DNA of 54,566 nt from a virus. Position numbers and translations under genes: made by a program. The notes beneath the pieces are model-generated. The model searched no databases, was not told where the DNA came from, and saw only the letters and a program-made list of their open reading frames with translations. Location: the IMG/VR virus record IMGVR_UViG_3300021368_000438, positions 1-54,566 of that record, one strand, 5' to 3'. This document shows positions 52,347 through 54,566 of the stretch, piece after piece; position 1 is the first letter of the stretch; each line of letters opens with the position of its first letter.

Positions 52347-54219
52347 GTCGCTGTAGTATTCGACTGATCTCTTCTATGTCTTTTCCTTCGAGCGCCATAC
52401 TCTTGGCTCTCTGCTTTGTAGACTGTGAGCTGACCACGCAACGCTCGTCTGTTCGATTGTTCTGAGCGAAGCCAATCCATTGCACACGATCATGTGCTTC
52501 TGACCACTCTCGCACCTTGCCATAGCGCACTTCCATCACCATATATAAAGAGAAGTCTGGTGCTAACTTTGCACTCAAAGAAGGCCAGACGGGACGCTCG
52601 TAACTATCGTCGTGGATCGCAGCATTTTGACGTGCAGTATCCTCGTCTTGATAAACTTGCGTGACCCTTATCTGAGTTTCCAAAACAGTTAACTGATTGG
52701 TGCTACCAGCTTCACGACCAACCCCACTATCACTTGGCTTGTTTGAGTGGTGAACAAGGATCACAGCGTAGCCTGCATTACGCAAACGCACGGCAAGTTG
52801 GTTCACCTTTGCCCACTCGTCTGCCGAGTTTTCCATTAAGCCTGGGTAAGCTGTTCGAAGTGTATCGACGACGACGACGTCTGGCTTAACTGAATCAACC
52901 CATCCCTGTAACTCGACCAGACCTTCCTTCGTGCGGAGGTTCATTTCATGGTTGTCTACGAACGGCGTCCAGATTTGTAGCCTATCGTGAGCATCACCAT
53001 GTACCTGACGCATCTCAAGCAGACGACGTGCTATTGTAGACATGCCCATCTCGAAGTCGAGGTAGAGAACCTTGGATGGTTTCATGATCTCAAACGGCCC
53101 GAAATATTTCTTGCCTGCCGCCAGTGCAGCCATTGCGTTCTGTACGAACATCGACTTACCGTGACCAGAGTAACCGTAGACTTGAGTGATTGATGCTGGA
53201 GGCAGCCAAGGTTCGATAAGGTATTGTCTTGCCGAGCTTTTTTCTATCATCTCTTCTGCGTCAGACATCATGATTAGCTTCCGAGCACGGCCTTCCCCGT
53301 TCAGTTCTCGCTGCTCTTCCTCGATTTTTTTCTTGTGAATATACTCGCCGTCGTCTGAGAATCTTTCTGGATGATTACGCTTTTCGCTCTGCTCCATGCT
53401 TCGACAGGTTGCCTCAAACTCAGCCTCTGGAAGCTGCTCTTCGAAGAACTCATTCATGAAAGCGTAGCCACGAACACGCAACTCTGGGCCGAAATTTCCT
53501 TCCATAATTTGTTCGCTGATGTACTTCATCACGCGCTCGTTACGTCCGTTCCCAACACCAGTAGGTATCTTTAATGTGTTCGGATATGTCTCTCGCACGT
53601 ACTTAGCTGTGCGATCCCATTCACTAATAAACTCGTCAGGGTTACGTGCAACCACGTCACTTAAATCGAGATCAGAAAACGAGAACCCTTCGCCTTCAGA
53701 CTTAATCTTTGGCGACCAGTCTTGCCAGACAGGGAACTCATCGGGATCAAGATCGAACCCCTGTGGAATGTCCCAACTGTAGTTGTTTGATGGAGGGCAG
53801 AGAGCGTATGATCCATCCCCCCGAAAGTCTAGTCCGTTTATGCGAGGCCAGTCTGCACCACGGCTGTTTACGCCTGCCCTTGGGCCACGACGAACACCGT
53901 CTTTTGGATGCTGAAAGTACAGGTGATGACCGCGTTTTGTCTTGACTCTAAACGTGCTCTTCATGCCAGCGTCGAACGCTGCGTGAAGGGCTTCCTCATT
54001 ATCACAATCGACGACAACCACGCCCGACAAAGTGCCAGTGATTAACGCAATCGGATCGTCTGGGAAATCTGACCACCACTGCTCCACTTCCTCATAGGTC
54101 GGCAGGGTGTCCTGATACTGTTTCCATTTTATTCTTGGTCGCTTGGTGTCGGGCTTGCATGGTATGATTGACCACCCAAGATCAAGCAGTTCAAGAGCTG
54201 CCTCCATGTTTGTCTTCAT
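52309..54219 (-). CDS. primase-helicase (prim-pol plus RepA/DnaB-like helicase)
   Basis: A 636-aa two-domain replication enzyme. Residues about 5-170 are a bifunctional primase-polymerase (AEP) domain: WSIIPCKPDTKRPRIKWKQY, the catalytic DxD in VVVVDCDNEEA (Asp71/Asp73) and GHHLYF (His98/99). The C-terminal part is a RecA-like helicase: Walker A GYSGHGKSMF with Lys355, Walker B DVVVVDTLRTAYP with Asp452, then VILVHHSNKPSD. It would prime and unwind DNA for phage replication. I chose the ATG at 54219 with GAGGAGACAATCA before it. It overlaps the Cro-like gene by 29 bases, so the two are coupled. Confidence 0.88.
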   Translation of the reverse strand: MKTNMEAALELLDLGWSIIPCKPDTKRPRIKWKQYQDTLPTYEEVEQWWSDFPDDPIALITGTLSGVVVVDCDNEEALHAAFDAGMKSTFRVKTKRGHHLYFQHPKDGVRRGPRAGVNSRGADWPRINGLDFRGDGSYALCPPSNNYSWDIPQGFDLDPDEFPVWQDWSPKIKSEGEGFSFSDLDLSDVVARNPDEFISEWDRTAKYVRETYPNTLKIPTGVGNGRNERVMKYISEQIMEGNFGPELRVRGYAFMNEFFEEQLPEAEFEATCRSMEQSEKRNHPERFSDDGEYIHKKKIEEEQRELNGEGRARKLIMMSDAEEMIEKSSARQYLIEPWLPPASITQVYGYSGHGKSMFVQNAMAALAAGKKYFGPFEIMKPSKVLYLDFEMGMSTIARRLLEMRQVHGDAHDRLQIWTPFVDNHEMNLRTKEGLVELQGWVDSVKPDVVVVDTLRTAYPGLMENSADEWAKVNQLAVRLRNAGYAVILVHHSNKPSDSGVGREAGSTNQLTVLETQIRVTQVYQDEDTARQNAAIHDDSYERPVWPSLSAKLAPDFSLYMVMEVRYGKVREWSEAHDRVQWIGFAQNNRTDERCVVSSQSTKQRAKSMALEGKDIEEISRILQRPNRQLREWLELD

Positions 54220-54412
54220 TGATTGTCTCCTCAAAATATTGGTCTAGCTCGATCTCTGGATGAGCTGTTTTAATTTTCTCTAGTACAGTTGTGCGAATAT
54301 GACCTCTTCGTATCCACGCATATGGCGCTGTCCTCACCACGCCCACTGCATTCGCAACTGCGGCTGCTCCACCCAAATCATGAACCAGCCGACTGATATT
54401 TAAGTTCTTCAT
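54191..54412 (-). CDS. Cro-like HTH regulator (73 aa)
   Basis: A 73-aa regulator: NISRLVHDLGGAAAVANAVG, then VVRTAPYAWIRRGHIRTTVL and EKIKTAHPEIELDQYF. The GGAAAVAxAxG...TxxxAWxRRGxI pattern is that of small Cro/YdaS-type phage repressors, with the recognition helix TAPYAWIRRG. It overlaps the start of the primase-helicase. An operator of the TGTAT-N8-ATACA series lies 20 bases upstream, over its promoter, so it is the best candidate for the regulator that reads that site. Confidence 0.78.
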   Translation of the reverse strand: MKNLNISRLVHDLGGAAAVANAVGVVRTAPYAWIRRGHIRTTVLEKIKTAHPEIELDQYFEETINEDKHGGSS

Positions 54413-54431
54413 ATTTTTTTCCTTGCAATGG

Positions 54432-54449
54432 TGTACCTTCTAGGATACA
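54432..54449 (-). promoter_or_regulatory. operator TGTAC-N8-ATACA upstream of the Cro-like gene
   Basis: Plus-strand reading TGTAC-CTTCTAGG-ATACA, one base off the perfect palindrome, same 8-base spacer. On the minus strand it covers the -35/-10 interval and the -10 of the promoter at 54464, so binding would repress the Cro-like gene itself. Confidence 0.6.
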
Positions 54450-54464
54450 TACAAAAGGTGTCAA
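54437..54464 (-). promoter_or_regulatory. promoter of the Cro-like and primase-helicase operon
   Basis: TTGACA (54464-54459 on the minus strand), 16-base spacer, then TAGAAG (54442-54437). The start would be about 54430, 18 bases before the ATG at 54412. It overlaps the operator at 54432-54449. Confidence 0.55.
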
Positions 54465-54506
54465 CTGTAGTCAATGTGTTTGTCTACAAGGAATGAAGGA
54501 GACAAT

Positions 54507-54566
54507 ATGAAATTCAAACCAAGTAACACGGGCGCGTTGATGAGCGACGGCCCAAGCAAGACAATG
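54507..54566 (+). CDS. start of a plus-strand gene cut by the window end
   Basis: An ATG at 54507 with AAGGAGACAAT before it, opening the frame MKFKPSNTGALMSDGPSKTM to the end of the window. It diverges from the Cro-like gene and shares the region with the operator at 54432-54449. The product cannot be named from 20 residues; by position it should belong to replication or recombination. Confidence 0.6.
   Translation, partial: MKFKPSNTGALMSDGPSKTM

Noticed and set aside
1-54566. CRISPR array, IS element or rRNA
   Set aside because: No regularly spaced identical repeats, no transposase motif with terminal repeats and no rRNA-like sequence seen on either strand.

Overview
The window reads as most of the genome of a temperate, podovirus-type tailed bacteriophage, probably from a marine or other aquatic habitat. 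The evidence is a complete podovirus-style virion block (small and large terminase, portal, scaffold, major capsid protein, adaptor and nozzle-like tail proteins, tail fibres and giant ejected proteins), a lysis cassette, a tyrosine integrase and a replication block. There is no tail tube, tape measure or sheath. The host cannot be read directly. The 3-TM holin type (as I recall it, the kind linked to gene-transfer agents), the gene style and the tRNA-Thr sequence fit an alphaproteobacterial host; this is inference. I see no DNA polymerase or RNA polymerase gene. The window starts just past the end of the endolysin gene and stops inside a gene that begins at 54507, so it is probably not a complete closed genome.

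Layout. (1) About 13-37789, all minus strand: reading from the right, terS, a 73-aa gene, terL, portal, a coiled-coil protein, a long tail fibre, a second tail protein split by an in-frame amber codon, a tail assembly chaperone, small genes, scaffold, a run of tiny basic proteins, major capsid protein, adaptor and nozzle proteins, a second fibre, three large internal virion proteins (901, 609 and 729 aa), a 3296-aa polyvalent ejected protein, and the lysis cassette (EF-hand membrane protein, holin, spanin-like proteins, GH19 endolysin). (2) 37946-38305: an isolated GC-rich gene with its own terminator. (3) 38607-49590, plus strand: small early genes, a CobS/CobT-like AAA+/VWA pair, a P-loop kinase, small zinc-finger and other proteins, then a regulatory and lysogeny block with a LuxR-type HTH protein and the integrase. 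The integrase 3' end runs antisense through a complete tRNA-Thr gene. (4) 49798-50414 plus: small genes ending in a winged-helix protein. (5) 50411-54412 minus: small membrane protein, nuclease, HTH/zinc protein, primase-helicase and a Cro-like regulator. (6) A plus-strand gene starting at 54507 is cut by the window end.

Regulation. Two recurrent signals stand out. An 18-bp palindrome, TGTAT-N8-ATACA, lies in the promoters of the CobS/CobT block, of the block leading to the integrase (two copies) and of the Cro-like gene, as expected for one phage repressor regulon. Separately, AAGGACGACT occurs on the minus strand just upstream of the portal, a 39-aa gene, the scaffold, the major capsid protein, the gene after the capsid, and the giant ejected protein. 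It is a candidate late promoter or activator element.

All protein calls rest on reading translated sequence and recalled family motifs. No database search was run.
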